Assembly (NCBI RefSeq): GCF_963678635.1
Contig: NC_087069.1
Span: 20,436,660 to 20,500,659 of the forward strand
Source: Symsagittifera roscoffensis
Taxonomy: Eukaryota > Xenacoelomorpha > Acoela > Convolutidae
Length of the DNA: 64,000 bases
Direction: 5' to 3'
In this document: positions 21,581-32,355 of the stretch, in pieces
Layout: every line of letters begins with the position of its first letter
How positions within the stretch are numbered: the first letter of the stretch is position 1
The notes under the pieces: model-generated
Database searches by the model: none
What the model saw: only the letters and a program-made list of their open reading frames with translations
What the model was told of the DNA's origin: nothing
Made by a program: the position numbers and the translations under genes

Positions 21581-24522
21581 TTTGTCACTTCTTAATGCCT
21601 ATACACTTAATTCGATTGCTAGTGACCTTATAGTTTGACTACCAATAATAATGACACAACACAAAAAGTTCCACAAGATTCTATTAAATAGTGACCACGA
21701 ATCCCTGTATGTTACCAGAGTACAGTTTTTATATAAGTTATTCACACTAACCGATTATCGGTCGTAAGATTTGAGAACTAGCACAATATGATGTTATCAG
21801 TCAATTTAAAAGATAGTGTACTCACTACCCGATCAAGCACAAATTATGTTGATTTAAAATCAAAAACAAAAAAAATATATAATGACAGAATATGAATACC
21901 TCTATAAAAAAACGTATGTGTATTGTACTTTTAGTTGGTCGCAGTACATTAGTCGAACCTGTTTCTAAAGAAAGAGCCCTCCCTGCTTGGTGCTGCACCA
22001 AACAGACAAAACTTTCAAGGCAGTTATTTTCTCAAGTGGGCGTCTATTGCACCCACCGAGTACTGTGTTACCTATCTGCCTTCGGACTTCCCGAGCTAGA
22101 CCTACTACAATCCTCAGGGCAGTCATTTTTCACAAAAACGTATTGGGTTTCAATCCACACCAATGAATTACGTTCTTTTTAGTTTAGACTTAGTGTCGCG
22201 AATATCCGAGTTCGGGCCTGTTTTGTTTTGGTATGGTTTTTATTGAAAGGCAAGTTACCAGTGCAGTCACTGGTTCCTAGCCTGTCCGCTATTAACCTAA
22301 TACCTATCACTTTAGTCTTTCTTCCGTTTACCTAAGTCCTTTATTAAAATAATACCCCTCCGGATTGGAAAAAATAGGACCCTTCCGGACTAACAAAATT
22401 TAGACCCCTCCGGATTGCGACCTCTCTTAGTTAGTAAATATAAGACCCCTCCGGATTGGGACCCCTCCGAATTAGCAAATATAACACCCTCCGGATTCGG
22501 ACCCCTCCTAATTTGAAAAAAAATTTTGACCCCTCCGGATTGGGAGCCCTCTGGTTTGTAAAAGTAGCTTTTCGGAGATTTCCTTCTTTCAACCTATACC
22601 CCTCCGGATACGTTCTCCGATGCAATTATGCTCTTTCAATTAACTAGGAAGGGTATGTAATGCCTTCCTAGACCCTTCCGGATTGAAGTTAAGCCTCTTA
22701 TTTGACAATTCACGTTAACGGTGAAGGGTCTTATCGCTAGCCTAACTTCGGATCGATTAAGATTTTCCTGTGCCTTTAGCCTTCCCTTTTCGTCTAGAAC
22801 AGCCTAAAGTTACTTTATTCAACCGCTATTACCGTTTGGTAGGGGTGTAAGGGCTTTTCTAAAAAAATTATAAAACGTGAAGGGTCTACCCTCCCAAATT
22901 GGTGAATTTGCTAAAAACAATCTCAAAAAATTTTCACGCTTATTTTTTCGAAAAACTTTTGTCCTTATCAATAAGTTCAGCTAATTTCTGATCTATTGGT
23001 ACCAAGATCAACTGGATATGCCCAGTAGTTCCAAAATTATTAACCAAAACGTTTTTTTTTTCTTAAGTCAAAAAATTTGTCTCTTATAGGTTCCGCCTAA
23101 CTTTTTCCGCAACTCTGTTCTTTTCGACCTAAAAATTATTGATCCGAGCTCAGAAGGCCTATAGTTTTCTAGTTCAATGCAAAAGACCCGATCTAAAACG
23201 GTATAGTTGAAAAAATTTGCAAAAAAACTATGCTACCTGTACCCCTCCGGATTGATGAATCCACCAAATCAAACACGTTAAGTTCGATTTCTCTGCGACC
23301 CGGAAGGCTTTCGGGTAGCGGGTTTTAAAACTTGTCGATTAACTAGTGGACGTTGTCCGAACAACTATTTTTACTGTTCTAACTCAAAAATTTCAAAAAA
23401 ATTTTCTGAATTTATAGTGTTTCGTTTTCTCAAAAATCACGAAAATTCGGTTTTTGGTTCCAAAATAGTTCCAACCACTTCCGAACTAAACTTAACCGGT
23501 TCTATCTGTTATGGTAGTGCAGTTACGATGTAACACACTACTTAAGCGCTTTTTTCCGTTTCAAAAAATATCGATATCTCAAAAATCGCGACTTGTGGGG
23601 GGATCAAAATATCGCTATTTTGACCCTAAAAACCGGCCTGCTTTCTGTGTTTTTCACTGAAAAACGATTTGGAGTATTAATATAGGCTATATAAGTAATG
23701 ATATTATTAATACTATACCCCTCCGGGTTTGTTCAATATCCGAATTCAGGTGCTTAACTCGGATATTCGCAGTTCGGTAAAGGGTCACTACAGTGCAGCA
23801 CTGTCGAGCCCCCCACAGATTACTATCTTACTTTTTGTACCAAAAGGGATACAAAACTTGTTAACGATACCCAACAGTCGATTGTTGTTGCCATTGAGCC
23901 CCTTCTTGATGCTTCTTGTACTGCTTGCCGGATCAGTCTTCTCCCAAGACCCCTCCGGATTGAGCGCAAATCAGCTGACCCTTCCGGATTGAACACAATT
24001 TATCATTAACGTGCTTAAATGCTCAAATAACCCTACAGTACAAGCCTAACAAACGGGCTACAAAATTGATCGTATTAATCCTGACTGATATAAATGCCTG
24101 TAACAACAATATATCTATCAACAACAAACGGGAGGGTCGGATCACATCTTGTCTGGGGGATGATTTCTACTGATTTTTTAAACTTTTTTTATTGTTTTTG
24201 GTTTTTCGGTTATTTTTTATGTTTTTTGTTTTTTTTTGGGTACTATACTACTTTTTGTTTGGTTTTATATATATCTTTAAGTGTTTTTGGTCACAAACCT
24301 CTCAGGGAACGACGGGACCGCGATACCCCCACCCTTCCTGGTCCGTGAATTTTCGGTCTTAAATAGGTTAAAAAGCTATTCACGGTAATCCGGAAGGCTT
24401 CCGCGTTCCGAACTACCCTTCCGCCCCAGCGGTTTAGGCCTATTAAGGACGTTAATGTGAGCATCCGCTCGGCGCGGAGTGCTCGTTAACGGTTCTGCCG
24501 GCCATGATGTTAAAAAAAATAA
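21581..24522 (-). other. Leader (5' UTR) of element B with CCCCTCCGGATT word array
   Basis: Nearly 3 kb without a convincing gene between PBS and gag. On the plus strand the word CCCCTCCGGATT and close variants recur about fifteen times (22359, 22405, 22447, 22531, 22600, 22672, 23242, 23718, 23949, 23977 and others), also once in the LTR near 25020. The same words, reverse complemented, are in the D leader. 21640-22340 is AT-rich with no repeat I recognise. A long unspliced leader is shared with family I but the sequence is different. Confidence 0.7.
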
Positions 24523-24537
24523 CACCCAGGAGCGCCA
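24523..24537 (-). other. Primer-binding site of element B
   Basis: In element sense TGGCGCTCCTGGGTG begins about 12 nt after the LTR end. It is identical in elements C (twice) and D. Its complement CACCCAGGAGCGCCA ends in CCA and looks like a tRNA 3' end with discriminator G, closest in my memory to tRNA-Asn. The primer identity is inference. Confidence 0.75.
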
Positions 24538-24549
24538 TAAAAACATCTA

Positions 24550-25464
24550 TGTAACATTCGCCCGGAAGATACATATCGACGGAAAACAAAACTAAGTCTT
24601 AAGACGACTGGCTAGCGTCTAAACATAGCTTTGCATGCTTTTCACCGTCTCTACCAAGCCAGTACTTTTCGGTGGTCTTTTCTAACATCGGGTCGACAAA
24701 AACGCTACTGCTTTCGGCTTCGGTCAAAACACTCAAATTAACTAGATTACATGCAGAAATAGTGAGCTCATGGCTGGGTCTCAGTATCCCCAGTTCACGA
24801 GGTCACTCCTAAAAACAGGGCTACTACTACTTATTGAATTATTGTTGTTTTTGTTCAGTAGATAAAGATCATCATCTCCATCGAAGATGGATCAACCCTT
24901 TCCCCCAACACCTAGCTTCTCATCCTAGCCAAATGAATTCAGATGTTAATTACTTTCAACTCAGGACATGACAGGGAAGCTAAAAATTTATATAAGTTAA
25001 TAAAAGTTCCAGTCCCGAGACCCCTCCGGATTCCTGAATCCGGGAAAATCAGGCTCTTATTCTCCTTCCGGAAGGCTGGTTTTCCACCCTTCACCGTTGT
25101 TCGCAACGGCCTTGCAACTATTGTAGCGACACAATAGTTGCCACTCGGAGAGGTATCTGCTACTTCTGCAATTCGTCGTTGTTTTTCAAGCACGATTCTG
25201 GTTGTTCACGCTATCGCAACTAATGTTGTTGTGTTTTTCTTCCGGTTTTCTGCCAAATTGGCCGTTTCTGACGTTTCTCAGAAAAATGAGGTCATACTTC
25301 GAATTTTTAAAATTTCAAAATACCAGAATATCTTGACCTTCACCGTTTGACTAATTGTCCCAATAATGTTGTTAATCGCTTAAAACCGTCAATTCGGAAG
25401 GTTCGCTGTTAAAAACTCGAATATGCTGAATCTGCATTTTGGTCCATTCTGGTCGAATGTCACA
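24550..25464 (-). repeat. 5' LTR of element B
   Basis: 915 bp, starting (element sense) at 25464 with TGTGACATTCG and ending at 24550 with GAATGTTACA. It keeps about 38 bp near 25050-25085 that the 3' copy has lost. In element sense it contains a TATATAA word (near 24990), the hairpin TTGCAACTATTGT/ACAATAGTTGCAA (about 25104-25139), and CCATCTTCGATGG, a small palindrome near 24885. The LTR would carry promoter and polyadenylation signals, though their exact positions cannot be fixed by eye. Confidence 0.93.
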
Positions 25465-25811
25465 TGTACTTAGTTTCACTACTAAAAAATAAAAATGACA
25501 TTGATTTGAATACAATTATTCATAAAAACGAATCACGAACGAGACAAGCAACATGTGGTGAGATTGCTGTTCATGCAACAAGACTGAAAAAGTCAAATGA
25601 AAATTATTTAAAAAGTTCTAATACGCTATACAACTACTTTAGCCAAATTGTGGACTTCGAAAATCAAGATTATGACAGCCTGAAAATATCTGTAACAAAC
25701 ACGTATTGGAAATTCTTCAACAGAAATTTTGCAGAAAACAACTTGTGTATGTGGACAATTCTTTGCTGTTGTGGAAACTGCACCCCACCGGGAAAAATTA
25801 TGAACTTATAA
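25465..25811 (+). pseudogene. Non-LTR (LINE) reverse transcriptase, C-terminal fragment, part 2
   Basis: The open frame continues from HDIL with YLVSLLKNKNDIDLN, then ESRTRQATCGEIAVHATRL, KSNENYLKSSNTLYNYFSQI and a C-terminal tail ending at a TAA (25809-25811). This is the usual C-terminal tail of animal LINE ORF2 proteins. Taking out element B (with one copy of TGT) rejoins this frame with part 1 without loss. Element C begins two bases after the stop codon. Confidence 0.75.
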
Positions 25812-25812
25812 A

Positions 25813-26709
25813 TGTGCCAGTCGGTCATATCTGGAAGTTTGACCTTGAGGGACACAAAAATACGTAATTTTGGAGTGAATTTTTAATTTTAAAAATTTCG
25901 AATGGAGCCTGTCATGCTCAGCTTTCTCGCACCAACTGAAAACACAAAGTGAAAAAACAGAACGACCGAATTGACAATTGCGGGAAAATATTTAAGAAAA
26001 AAGCACGAAATTGCTATTCGCAATTTCCAGATACAAAATAAGACACAATTAGAGCTGTCTTATCCCAAAATAGGAGGAGAGATAATAAAAACAAGAGAGA
26101 ACAACCATTCGAAACGAACCAGAGTGAACCTTCAATGGAAAGGTGGACAGCTTGAGTGTCCCAATGGTTCATACAAAAACTCCAATTCTAGAGTCAGAAC
26201 TTACTTCTGTTATCAAAACTGATTAGTATTGAACTTATCTAATTATATTATCTAATTCTCGAGTTGCTTATTAATTTAATTACTCCTTGTACTCGAGTGC
26301 ATCAACATGTGAGTCCCTAATTTAATTTTCTCGAGTGTGTTTTATGATTGTTATGTTGAGATAAGGCGAGTTTTAGGTTGATCCATCTGAAATGGATCAA
26401 AGTTCCACTGTCCAAAAAAAAGTAACTTAACGGATTGTTCTGACCCTGTTTTTAACGGCGTTCTGGGTATTTTGGGTATTTCGAGACCTAGGTATGGGAA
26501 CGTTCTTAATTTCTAGAGTGGGGGGATATTTTGGTAGTAGCCTTTAAGCTGTAACGGTTTCTAGTCTCATGTCGCAAGCGAACCGAATTGGCTCCGACCG
26601 TTCTTGAGGTAGAAAAACACAAGAGATAGTGTCTCTGACTCTTGAGCCAATGGTTATAGGGCCTATTTTTCTTAAGCCTCATATGTGACCGAAGTAGGCG
26701 ACTGTTACA
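25813..26709 (+). repeat. 5' LTR of element C
   Basis: 897 bp beginning TGTGCCAGTCGG and ending CGACTGTTACA, which are imperfect inverted repeats of each other. Its start is shared with A (6736, minus) and with C's 3' LTR (48118). It contains a palindrome TTGATCCAT/ATGGATCAA (26378-26402) and TTTAATTACTCCTTGTACTC near 26275. Confidence 0.9.
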
Positions 26710-26720
26710 TAGTGTTTTTA

Positions 26721-26735
26721 TGGCGCTCCTGGGTG
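26721..26735 (+). other. Primer-binding site of element C, first copy
   Basis: TGGCGCTCCTGGGTG lies 11 nt after the LTR end, the same word as in B and D. A second identical copy at 27575-27589 arises from the leader duplication. Confidence 0.78.
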
Positions 26736-27182
26736 TTTAACGTATCATGACTACGGAGTCGAACCCACTTGACACAGCTCCGGGCTGCATGCCCATTCTA
26801 GAGTACCGGTGGTACGGTTCAGCGGGAACGTGTAAGCCTTCCGGTTGTACCGTGATAGCTTTTTAAGAAAACTTGAGAAAACTTCCTGGTACGCTCTCCG
26901 AACGAGGCCTAGCTAACCGAGTAAGGGGGGGGGGGGTAACTAGGGAAACAAAAACAAGAAAAAAGAATAGAAAAAGGAACAAAAACCATAAAACAAAAAG
27001 ACAGTGACTTTGATACCGGATCATTTGGATCAAACCTTTTATTTTTTAAATAGTATAACCATACTGTTTTATAAGACCGATCGTTTCGATCAATCTAGCA
27101 ATTTAAACCAGTGACTTCAATAAGGTGCCCGAGTGGGGGGCGTTGTTAAAGGTTTTCAGATAGATTACAACCTAGCCGGACC

Positions 27183-27300
27183 ACTAGGAGACTTGACTCG
27201 AAGAGGTGACCAGCCGAGTGGGAAAGTGGTTCACAAGGATCGAACCGGACCACTGGGAGACTTGACTGGAAGAGGTGACCAGCCAAGTGGGAAAGTGGTG
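27183..27300 (+). repeat. 69-bp repeat, first array in element C (about 2 copies)
   Basis: Units containing GGAGACTTGACTGGAAGAGG and CCAGCCGAGTGGGAAAGTGG. They belong to the same repeat as 28063-28450 and the A array. Confidence 0.88.
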
Positions 27301-28062
27301 CTGCTGTCAAGTGCAGAACAGAGACAACCAGCACAGGATCACACTAAGAGGACGCACAGGCTTGTTCTCAAGTTGGGCAACGGGTATCGTTAGAATCCAC
27401 ATTACATTATAGGAGATAAGTGTAAAATTGGATAAGCGGAGCCCCATTGTTTTGAGGAGGTTTTTACACAAGCAGGCCTCGAAACAGGTCTACGGTTTTC
27501 TCTCGAGAGGTTTAGCACCCGGCGCTTAAGGTATTTTTCTGACCGAATCAGGCGACTGTTACATAGTGTTTTTATGGCGCTCCTGGGTGTTTAACGTATC
27601 ATGACTACGGAGTCGAACCCACTTGACACAGCTCCGGGCTACATGCCCATTCTAGAGTACCGGTGGTACGGTTCAGCGGGAACGTGTAAACCTTCCGGTT
27701 GTACCGTGATAGCTTTTTAAGAAAACTTGAGAAAAATTCCTGGTACGCTCTCCGAACGAGGCTTAGCTAACCGAGTAAGGGGGGTAACCAGGGGGACAAA
27801 AACACGAGCAAAAAGACAAAAGCGAAACAAAAACAAGAAAAAAGTATAGAAAAAGGAACAAAAACCATAAAACAAAAAGACAGTGACTTTGATACCGGAT
27901 CATTTGGATCAAACCTTTATATTAATTAAATAGTATAACCATACTGTTTTATGAGACCGATCGTTTCGATCAATCTAGCAATCTAAACCAGTGACTTCAA
28001 TAAGGTGCCCAAGTGGGGGGCGTTGTTAAGGGTTTTCAGATAGCTTGCAACCTAGCCGGACC

Positions 28063-28450
28063 ACTAGGAGACTTGACTGGAAGAGGTGTCCAGCCGAGTG
28101 GGAAAGTGGTTCACAAGGACAGAGCCGGGCCACTAGGAGACTTGACTGGAAGAGGTGACCAGCCGAGTGGGAAAGTGGTTCACAAGGACAGAGCCGGACC
28201 CCTAGGAGACTTGACTGGAAGAGGTGACCAGCCGAGTGGGAAAGTGTTTCACAAGGACTGAGCTGAACCCCTAGGAGACTTGACTGGAAGAGGTGACCAG
28301 CCGAGTTGGAAAGTGGTTCACAAGGACAGAGCCGGGCCACTAGGAGACTTGACTGGAAGAGGTGACCAGCCGAGTGGGAAAGTGGTTCACAAGGACAGAG
28401 CCGGACCCCTAGGAGACTTGACTGGAAGAGGTGACCAGCCAAGTGGGAAG
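28063..28450 (+). repeat. 69-bp repeat, second array in element C (about 6 copies)
   Basis: The word CACAAGG recurs at 28112, 28181, 28250, 28319 and 28388, exactly 69 bp apart. The frame through the array reads a 23-residue unit containing GRGDQPSGKVVHKDR and is open in both A and C. It lacks an ATG start and lies in the leader, so I regard it as non-coding. Confidence 0.93.
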
Positions 28451-28717
28451 GTGTATCTGGTGTCAAGTGCAGTGCACGTCAAGGGGACGACCAGCACGGA
28501 ATCGCAACAACAAGAAGAGGACGCACAAGGGTGTTCTCAAGTTGGACAAACGGGTATCGTTGAAATCCACATTACATTATAGGAAATAAGTGTAAAATTG
28601 GATAAGCGGAGCCCCATTGTTTTGAGGAAGTTTTTACACAAGCAGGCCTCGAAACAGGTCTACGGTTTTCTCTCGAGAGGTTTAGCACCCGGCGCTTAAG
28701 GGTCTTTTCGGCTTAAG

Positions 28718-28797
28718 AGGGGGGCTAAAGAGGGGGGAGGTTAGCAGGGGGGCTGGTTAGGTTAGAGGTTAGCGGTTGTAAATTGTAAAAAGGGGGG
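28718..28797 (+). promoter_or_regulatory. Cluster of four G6 runs in the element C leader
   Basis: Four runs of six G (about 28719, 28732, 28747 and 28792) lie within 80 nt, sense strand, downstream of the 69-bp array. This could form a G-quadruplex in leader RNA or DNA. The A copy is weaker. Functional role is inference. Confidence 0.4.
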
Positions 28798-29375
28798 AAA
28801 CGTTAGAGTAACTATTTGTTCGGAATCGTCGATTTAGTTACATTAGATACTTACACACGTTGGTTATAAGAAGCGGATATCCAAAATAAAATCAGGTTAA
28901 GGTAGGTACCCTGGTCGGATCGGTAGGGGGGAACGGACATAGACAGTTTTTGTGATACCCCATAAGATCGCTAGCAGGGGGAGGCAAACGCGTGGCAATC
29001 GGGTACCAGACATTTTTTTGGACAAAGATTGACATCGGTCAACCTTGAATTTCAGGAGAATTCATCCATCTGTTTTTGAAATTTTTCCAGTTTAAGTTTT
29101 TACGTTTTAGTGAAAATTTGTTGTTGGTATTTTAACTAACAGGTGATCACAAGATACCTGAGGCGAAATTAGGGTTTCAAATAGCCTGAAACATATAGAG
29201 GGAGACAAATACAGGGGGATTAGTATTTGGGTTTTGACAATTAAGATAGGGATTTTGGGAAAATTTTTTGCTAGAGCTCAAGTTCTGGTAAAAAGGTACA
29301 GTGGTTGAGTCCCTACAACGAAGAGCCCCTACAACGAGGAAGAAGAGACCCGATATCCAGACACTCAGTGACGAG

Positions 29376-30120
29376 TCTTGGGACAGTACCGAAGAAGTCT
29401 TGGGACATTGCAGTCTGGGGGCAGTCTTGGAGCAACACGGTCTTGGGACAGTCGCGGGACAGAGCAGTCTTGGGACAGTCTTGGGACAGTGCAGCCTTGG
29501 GACAGTCTTGGACCAGAGCAGTCTTGGTACGAAACAGTCTTGGGACATTGGTCTTGGGACATTGGTCTTGGGACAGTGGTATTGGGACATTGGTCTTGGG
29601 ACACTGGTCTTGGGACATTGGTCTTGGGACATTGGTCTTGGGACATTGGTCTTGGGACATTGGTCTTGGGACAGTGGTCTTGGGACATTGGTCTTGGGAC
29701 ATTGGTCTTGGGACATTGGTCTTGGGACATTGGTCTTGGGACAGTGGTCTTGGGACATTGGTCTTGGGACAGTGGTCTTGGGACAGTGGTCTTGGGACAT
29801 TGGTCTTGGGACAGTGGTCTTGGGACATTGGTCTTGGGACATTGGTCTTGGGACAGTGGTCTTGGGACATTGGTCTTGGGCCATTGGCCCTAGGACAGTG
29901 GTTTTGGCACATTAGTCTTGGGACACTAGTCTTGGGACGTTGGTCTTGGGACATTAGTCTTGGGACACTAGTCTTGGGACAGTAGTCTTGGGACACTAGT
30001 CTTGGGACAGTAGTCTTGGGACAGCAGACTTAGGGCAAGGGTCTTGGGACAGTGGTCTGGGGAACTAACAAGAAGTACTGGGACAACACTGAATAGTCTT
30101 GAGACGGTAGAGAGAAAGTC
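29376..30120 (+). repeat. 14-bp minisatellite (CTTGGGACATTGGT), element C
   Basis: Roughly thirty near-perfect 14-bp units (GGACATTGGTCTTG with C/T and A/G variants) occupy 29540-29990, with degenerate units on both sides. The array lies directly upstream of gag, the same place as in A. Confidence 0.95.
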
Positions 30121-30353
30121 TTGGAACAGCATAAAGAAGGGGGGTACTCAAAGAATACTAAGTCAGGTTGAAGTAAACAATTGTAAAATCAAATTCTCTA
30201 TCCAATCCTAACATATAGAAGTTTCAAGAGCTTAGGAAAAGTTGTTTTTAGCAAATTGTCAATTTCTTTTTATAAAATTTTATCAAAAGAGGTTTCAACC
30301 TTAGAGTAGAATTTTGTAGATAGTAACACTGTACATAGTAACAATTGTAAATA

Positions 30354-32355
30354 ATGAGGCGGAGCAGGGTACCGGTAGCTGAAAAAAGATCTACCGAGGC
30401 GAAGACAAAGTATAACTCGTCGCTACGTAAGACAACATCAATGGGTCCGAAGGTAACAAAGAAGAACTTTTCAGTTAGTATGGTCAGCACGAGGAGTACC
30501 ACGGAGAACAGAGCAAAAGAGGGCACGGAAGGGGAACGAGTAGAACCCACCATCGAGATTGATCTAGAGACACCGGATCAAAGTGTGGATGAAGCAGGAA
30601 AGAAAACGACAGAGTCAACTCCAATGCCCAATGCGGAAGAACTTAACCCGAAACCCATAGAGTTCTCACCGATAGACAACGTGGAAGACACAACAGGCAA
30701 CACGCTAGAAACAGTGAAGGATGAGTCTCAAAAGAGAACGTCTTTTACTGAAAGATTAGCGATGATGGTCGGAATGAGATCGAAGGACGCAGCAGTGGAG
30801 GAGACGAAAATCGAGAAAAGCAAAACATTCGGAACAGTATCCACGAGAACGACAGAGACCGATCAGAACGAGGATCAGAAAAAACCGGGACCAGCGACCA
30901 ACTACAGGACAACAACGGACCATGGAACGACGACTTTTGAGCTAAGCGACTTGATGGCGAAGTTAGATCAGATAGATGAGAAACTGAATCACAGCGGAGA
31001 CGATAGAAACTTGATAAGGAAGGAAATGAGAAACAACAAACATGAGTACCTGGACAACTATTTCCATCTAGCAAGAGCAACGGAGGAAAAGCTTCAGCAG
31101 ATGTCTGACAAAGTAGAAACCACTGATGGAGAGCGAGACAAGAACATCAGAAAAGACATGCTAGAAATGAAGCAGCGATATGACGCAGTGAATAGCCAGT
31201 TGGGAAGTTTGGAAACGAGAATGGATACGATGAGTAGGGACCAGGCTGAGAGCTCAAGTGCTATACAGACAAAGTTAGATGCAATCTTGAGGAATTCAAC
31301 ACCACAAGACAGGCCAGCGGCAGAGCGGACCCAAGGTAATAGAGTTGACTTCGTGGAACCACAAAGGAACAAACGACAGTCAAAACCGTTACCAGCAACC
31401 CGGGAGGCCGCAATTACGGCACCGGTGGGGGCCAGGGCTATTATAAAAAATGGAACAGCGAACACAACTAGTGGTCCAGGAGACTCCACGACTCAGAACA
31501 ACGTAGGACCGGATGCGATGACATGGGCAAGCACCTGGGAAATGATGAACAGGACACTAGAGGCCTTCGCTACAAGGAACACCGATTCGAGTGACAGAGG
31601 AAGCAACAAATCCAGAAACACTTTCAAGAAACCAAAATAATTCAAAGACGATTCAGATGGATGCATTGACACTTGGGTAGAAGTCATGAGGTTGCACTTG
31701 GAACAAGACAACTTGAACGATGAGAGGCAAGCATGCACAGCGATACTGAGCAATCTGGAAGGCACAGCATTGAAATGCGTGGTTGCGAAGAAAGAAGAGG
31801 AACGCGATACAGCGGACAAAATCTTTGAAATATTGTCAAATCGATTCGGCTCAGGCATGAAGGGTCATCAAGCGATGATGCGATTTGAAAAGAGAAGACA
31901 AAGGGACGATGAATCGATAGACAGGTTCCTAGATGATCTTGAGAGCTTGAGAAGAAGGAGTGACCCGGAAGAATCTACCAATTGAAGGAACTTCAGCATC
32001 GCCTCAGAGTTCATTGATGGGGTAAAGAGTGATGACTTGAGAACGATGTTAGCAACATACTATACATTGTCGAAAGACAGTGCACCAACTCCAGAAGAGA
32101 TGAGGCAGAAGTCAAGAGAGTACATGCTGATGAAACCCAAGAAATACTCGTACTCAGAAAACAGGAATACACAGGGGGGGGAGTCAGCCACAAAGGTCGT
32201 CATGGTACAAGCCCAGAGATGACATGGACAAACGCAGATCATGCGCTAACTGCGGGTCAGCTGATCATCATGTGGCGGATTGCACGACATACAAACAGGG
32301 CATGAAGAGTTTGGGATATGCACCCGATGAGGAAGACACGAGTTCTATAGTGGCT
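30354..32355 (+). pseudogene. gag: gag of element C (broken)
   Basis: An open frame from an ATG at 30354 (MRRSRVPVAEKRSTEAK; a second ATG context at 30480 matches A's MVNTRS start) to a TAA at 31638. The same frame continues with a capsid-like region (CIDTWVEVMRLHLEQDNLND; FEILSNRFGSGMKGHQAMM; RFLDDLESLRRRSDPEEST) to a TGA at 31983 and on to 32222. A run of eight G (about 32174-32181) shifts the frame. The first CCHC knuckle (CANCGSADHHVADC) then appears in another frame from 32224, and the second (CFFCNQEGHFRMDC) at about 32376 after a small deletion. Gag would build the particle. Decayed but complete in content. Confidence 0.87.

Larger units (their letters stand above)
6942..25464 (-). mobile_element. 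Element B: family II giant Ty3/gypsy-like retrotransposon, internally deleted
   Basis: A complete insertion in outline: 5' LTR 24550-25464, PBS, leader of about 2.9 kb, gag, protease, RT, RNase H, linker, integrase, macrodomain frame, spacer, fused ORF4/ORF5, 3' UTR and 3' LTR 6942-7818. Both LTRs end TGTGACATTCG...CGAATGTTACA. It sits inside a LINE RT frame with TGT on both sides. The two LTRs differ at roughly 6% of sites in the part I compared plus a 38-bp indel, so the insertion is not recent. By comparison with D it lacks about 5.1 kb (SGNH domain and the first part of ORF5), and many frames are broken. Confidence 0.93.
26686..28700 (+). repeat. Tandem duplication of LTR end, PBS and early leader, element C
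   Basis: The block starting TGACCGAA at 26686 (last 24 bp of the LTR, PBS, leader, short 69-bp array, through GGCGCTTAAGG) is repeated from 27540. The second copy is longer because its 69-bp array is expanded. The copies differ at scattered sites, so this is a genuine, aged duplication. It leaves two PBSs and two LTR-end stubs. Confidence 0.88.

Noticed and set aside
21640-24500. Host gene or promoter in the 3-kb stretch between B's gag and LTR
   Set aside because: It is bounded by PBS and gag, is partly repeated in the D leader, and has no long open frame on either strand. It is the element's leader.
28063-28450. CRISPR-like array
   Set aside because: Units are directly adjacent with no unique spacers, and the surroundings are eukaryotic retrotransposons.
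28013-28582. Small repeat protein with GRGDQPSGK units (82-146 codons, also at 6019-6267)
   Set aside because: It starts only on GTG, lies in the leader, and stays open because the unit is 69 bp. Kept only as a low-interest observation.
29177-30000. Long open frames on both strands (up to 235 codons) over the 14-bp array in C, and similar ones at 4287-5340 in A
   Set aside because: A 14-bp unit without internal stops in any phase is open in all six frames and gives the same 14-residue repeat in each. Openness is a consequence of the period, not evidence for a protein.
32160-32230. Programmed frameshift at the G8 run between gag and the zinc knuckles in C
   Set aside because: A has a shorter G run at this place with a different register, and C carries many other lesions, so a slippage mutation is more likely than a conserved signal.
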